From: JAASSS01 sp021767745
GTDB taxonomy: Bacteria > Pseudomonadota > Gammaproteobacteria > UBA5335
Assembly (NCBI GenBank): GCA_034189165.1
Contig: JAXHVN010000020.1
Location: 30,296 to 94,295 of the forward strand
Reading direction: 5' to 3'
DNA length: 64,000 nt
Part shown: one piece after another, positions 62,080 to 64,000 of the stretch
Position numbering within the stretch: the first letter of the stretch is position 1
Layout of the letters: the number at the start of each line of letters is the position of its first letter
Notes under the pieces: generated by a model
Told to the model about the DNA's origin: nothing
The model's input: the letters and a program-made list of their open reading frames with translations, nothing else
The model's database searches: none
Translations under genes and position numbers: made by a program

Positions 62080-62355
62080 TCAGCGCTGGTAGATGCCCCG
62101 TCGGCGTGGCACCCACCAGACGAAGCCGAGCAGCAGCGTCTTCAACACGACGTTCGGCGGCGAGACGTTGCGCCCGCGCAGGGCCAGAAAGGCGATCGGC
62201 ACCTCCAGCACGTGAATGCCCAGCACGATCAGCCAGAGCGTGGCGAGCGGGTGCGCGAAGCCCGCAGCACTGAACAGGCCGAAGCCCAGTCCGAGCAGAT
62301 GGAAGGCGAGGGTGGCGGCGCCTTGCACCTGCCAGAAAGCGCGGGACTCGAACAT
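62080..62355 (-). CDS. Small membrane protein, unknown function
   Basis: A 91-residue protein with three hydrophobic segments (QGAATLAFHLLGLGFGLFSAAGF, ATLWLIVLGIHVLEVPIAFLAL, VVLKTLLLGFVWWVPRRRG). The pattern GxHxxEVPxA with a C-terminal FxWWxPxRxG recalls the TMEM254-like small membrane proteins, but I am not certain. It lies between a Nudix gene and spoVR, facing the Nudix gene; 65 bases separate its start from spoVR. Confidence 0.6.
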   Translation of the reverse strand: MFESRAFWQVQGAATLAFHLLGLGFGLFSAAGFAHPLATLWLIVLGIHVLEVPIAFLALRGRNVSPPNVVLKTLLLGFVWWVPRRRGIYQR

Positions 62356-62420
62356 CGACGATCCTTCGTCATGGCGACGCAGGAACGTTAGCAGAATCCG
62401 CCGGCGGCGCCAGCGCCGGC

Positions 62421-63797
62421 CTAGGCTTCGGCGGGCGTCAACTCCACCGGTTTGCCATGGCTGTTGACCGTCTGCAGCCGCACCGGGCGGCGCCAGACCG
62501 AGTGAATGTAGCCGAGCACCTTGCGGGCTGATTCCGGATCGAGGCCGCGGCCGTCCACCCGGTGGTCGTGATGCAGCCGCAGTTCCCCGCCGCTGCCGAG
62601 CTCGGTGACGCTGATCCGCGGCGCGCCGAAGTGATACTTGGGCGCCAGCAGGGCCTCCTTGATGGCATCCAGGTCGTAGTCGCCGACGGCGACCTCGCGT
62701 TGCCGCCGCCGCGTCCGGAACTGGAACAGGTTCAGCTCCCGGGCGAGGGCGTCGTCCAGATGATTGCGGATGAAGCTGAAGTCGTCCTCGAGCGACATGA
62801 TCTGCCGGGCGGCTGCCATTCCCTGCGCCTCGATGATCTTCTCCCAGAGCCGGAATCCCAGATGGTAGGGATTGACCTGCAGGGCGATCTGCTCCTCGCC
62901 GCCGTAGGGGCGCACCACGTCGGAATGCGTCTTGATGGCGTCGACGTACATCTCCTGCGGCAGGAAGTCCGCCTCGCGCAGCAGCCGCGCATGCCAATAC
63001 GAGGCCCAGCCCTCGTTCATGATCTGGCAGGCGAAGATCGGCTGGAAGTAGAACGACTCCTCCCGCACGGCGAGGAAGATGTCCCGCTCCCAGCCTTCCA
63101 GCTCCGGCGCGTAGTGGGCGATGAACCACAGCAGGTCCTGCTCCGGATGCGGCGGCACGGGTGCCCGCGCCGGCGCCGATCCCCCGGCCTCCGTAGGGGC
63201 GTCGTCGGCCAGGCTACGATAGCGGGCGGTGAAGGGATCCTCCGCGTTGGGCGGTGCCTCGACGGGACGGACGCCGGGATAGCGCGTCCGGTGCAGGTCC
63301 TGGTGGATGTCGACGTGCTGTTCCAGGGCGAAGGCGGCGTCGAGCAGCCGTTCCACCCGCTGCTGGCCGTGCCGCTCCATGGCGTCGGTGATCTGCTGCG
63401 CGTGGCGGGCGGCCTGCTCGACGATGTGGTAGCCGGCCTGATCCTGCACGCGGCGGAACAGCAGGTTGTTCTTACTGAAATCGGCATGGCCCAGCACGTG
63501 CGCGGTGACCAGCGCATTTTCGGTGTCCCGGTTGCTGTCCATCAGGTAGGCGTGGCCGGGATCACCCGGAACCACCACCTCGAAGATGTGTGAGTGTCCC
63601 ATCCGGTGCTGGATCAGCTGATGGATGTAGCGCACACCGAAGGACCAGTGCGGCATGCGCACCGGCAGTCCGTAGGAGGCGATCTCCAGCATGAATTCCG
63701 CCGGCACCTGCTCGAACTGCACGGGGAAGTAGTCCAGCCCGAGGCTGCGGCCGAGCGCTTCGATCTCCTGCTGGTAGACCAGGGCATTGCTGCGCAT
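62421..63797 (-). CDS. SpoVR-family protein
   Basis: A 458-residue protein of the SpoVR/YcgB family. It has LDYFPVQFEQVPAEFMLEIASYGLPVRMPHWSFGVRYIHQLIQHRMGHSHIFEVVVPGDPGHAYLMDSN, VTAHVLGHADFSKNN, PYHLGFRLWEKI, and NEGWASYWHARLL, all typical. These are common with a serine kinase (YeaG/PrkA) and a YeaH-type protein under stress or nitrogen starvation; neither is seen here in the visible flank. It starts five bases after the preceding gene's stop, so it is probably cotranscribed with it. Confidence 0.93.
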   Translation of the reverse strand: MRSNALVYQQEIEALGRSLGLDYFPVQFEQVPAEFMLEIASYGLPVRMPHWSFGVRYIHQLIQHRMGHSHIFEVVVPGDPGHAYLMDSNRDTENALVTAHVLGHADFSKNNLLFRRVQDQAGYHIVEQAARHAQQITDAMERHGQQRVERLLDAAFALEQHVDIHQDLHRTRYPGVRPVEAPPNAEDPFTARYRSLADDAPTEAGGSAPARAPVPPHPEQDLLWFIAHYAPELEGWERDIFLAVREESFYFQPIFACQIMNEGWASYWHARLLREADFLPQEMYVDAIKTHSDVVRPYGGEEQIALQVNPYHLGFRLWEKIIEAQGMAAARQIMSLEDDFSFIRNHLDDALARELNLFQFRTRRRQREVAVGDYDLDAIKEALLAPKYHFGAPRISVTELGSGGELRLHHDHRVDGRGLDPESARKVLGYIHSVWRRPVRLQTVNSHGKPVELTPAEA

Positions 63798-63802
63798 GGC
63801 GA

Positions 63803-64000
63803 TCAGACCTCCGCCTGCCGGGTGAAGAAGGCGCGAATCGCCTCCCAGACATCATCCTCGGTGTGCAGGGCATAGCGCCCGCCGCGCCCGTTGTCCCCGA
63901 TGACCTCATCGAAGATCCGCGAGGTTTCCGGATAGCGCGGAATGTGGCCGTGCGCGCCGACCTCGACGTAGCCGCTGAAGTTCGCCAGCCCCTGCAGGCG
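63803..64000 (-). CDS. C-terminal 65 residues of an unrecognised protein
   Basis: The fragment enters from the right edge and ends five bases before spoVR. It reads GLANFSGYVEVGAHGHIPRYP, then ETSRIFDEVIGDNGRGG, and ends EDDVWEAIRAFFTRQAEV. I do not recognise it; it does not resemble the C-terminus of YeaH or PrkA, which usually accompany spoVR. The frame is open to the edge and codon use is like the neighbours', so it is real coding sequence. Confidence 0.65.
   Translation of the reverse strand, partial: RLQGLANFSGYVEVGAHGHIPRYPETSRIFDEVIGDNGRGGRYALHTEDDVWEAIRAFFTRQAEV

Noticed and set aside
63803..64000. Calling the right-edge fragment yeaH or prkA because spoVR follows
   Set aside because: The 65 visible residues do not resemble the C-terminus of either protein.

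Overview
The window is about 64 kb of very GC-rich chromosome from a gammaproteobacterium. The evidence is the gene order dnaA-dnaN-recF-gyrB facing rpmH-rnpA-yidC-mnmE-mnmG, the glnA/DUF4124/ntrBC nitrogen block, and glyQS-gmhB-plsC. A Chromatiales/Ectothiorhodospiraceae-like lineage is possible, but I cannot fix the genus. Three parS-like palindromes and DnaA-box-like sequences between dnaA and dnaN place the window next to the replication origin. I see no tRNA, rRNA, insertion sequence or CRISPR array.

Left part (1-19 kb), nitrogen acquisition. A truncated cyclopropane synthase gene and an incomplete urease cluster (ureD-ureA only) are followed by the clearest system in the window, a guanidine locus. 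An arginase-family enzyme of the guanidine hydrolase type (gdmH) is coupled to a nickel permease gene. Divergent from it is a three-gene ABC importer of the urea-carboxylase/guanidine-associated type. Each arm has its own guanidine-I (ykkC) riboswitch. Each riboswitch lies behind a near-perfect sigma-54 promoter, and one NtrC-type operator sits between the two promoters. ntrB-ntrC and glnA lie nearby with their own NtrC sites and sigma-54 promoters. Nitrogen limitation would open the promoters and guanidinium would allow read-through. Imported guanidine would become ammonia and urea, and glutamine synthetase would capture the ammonia.

Middle part (19-37 kb), housekeeping: glycyl-tRNA synthetase, heptose and phospholipid enzymes, DNA gyrase, replication initiation, ribosomal protein L34, RNase P protein, membrane insertase YidC, and the tRNA-modification pair MnmE/MnmG. 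yidD and rsmG-parA-parB, often present in such clusters, are absent here, and rnpA has no ordinary start codon.

A redox module (37.4-42.3 kb) splits an oligopeptide transporter operon: oppA lies to its left and oppBCDF to its right. The module has its own sigma-54 promoter. It encodes a FAD/NAD(P)H oxidoreductase fused to a [2Fe-2S] domain and to a membrane domain with paired histidines, an 11-haem periplasmic cytochrome, a DUF3365 haem lipoprotein, a small cytochrome c lipoprotein and a single-domain globin. Together these look like a transmembrane electron conduit that I cannot match to a named pathway.

Right part (46-64 kb): purEK, envelope genes, then an ECF sigma/anti-sigma pair divergent from a RiPP metallophore locus (hvfA-type precursor with EGKCG repeats, DUF692 MNIO enzyme, DUF2063 partner, DoxX). 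Next is a tightly packed six-gene cluster (RibD-like reductase, zinc-less dehydrogenase, 6-pyruvoyl-tetrahydropterin-synthase-like protein with an altered metal site, glycosyltransferase, methyltransferase, CDP-alcohol phosphatidyltransferase) that may make an unusual conjugated pterin or lipid. The window ends with a thioesterase-lrgAB operon, a Nudix hydrolase, a small membrane protein, spoVR and the tail of an unrecognised gene.
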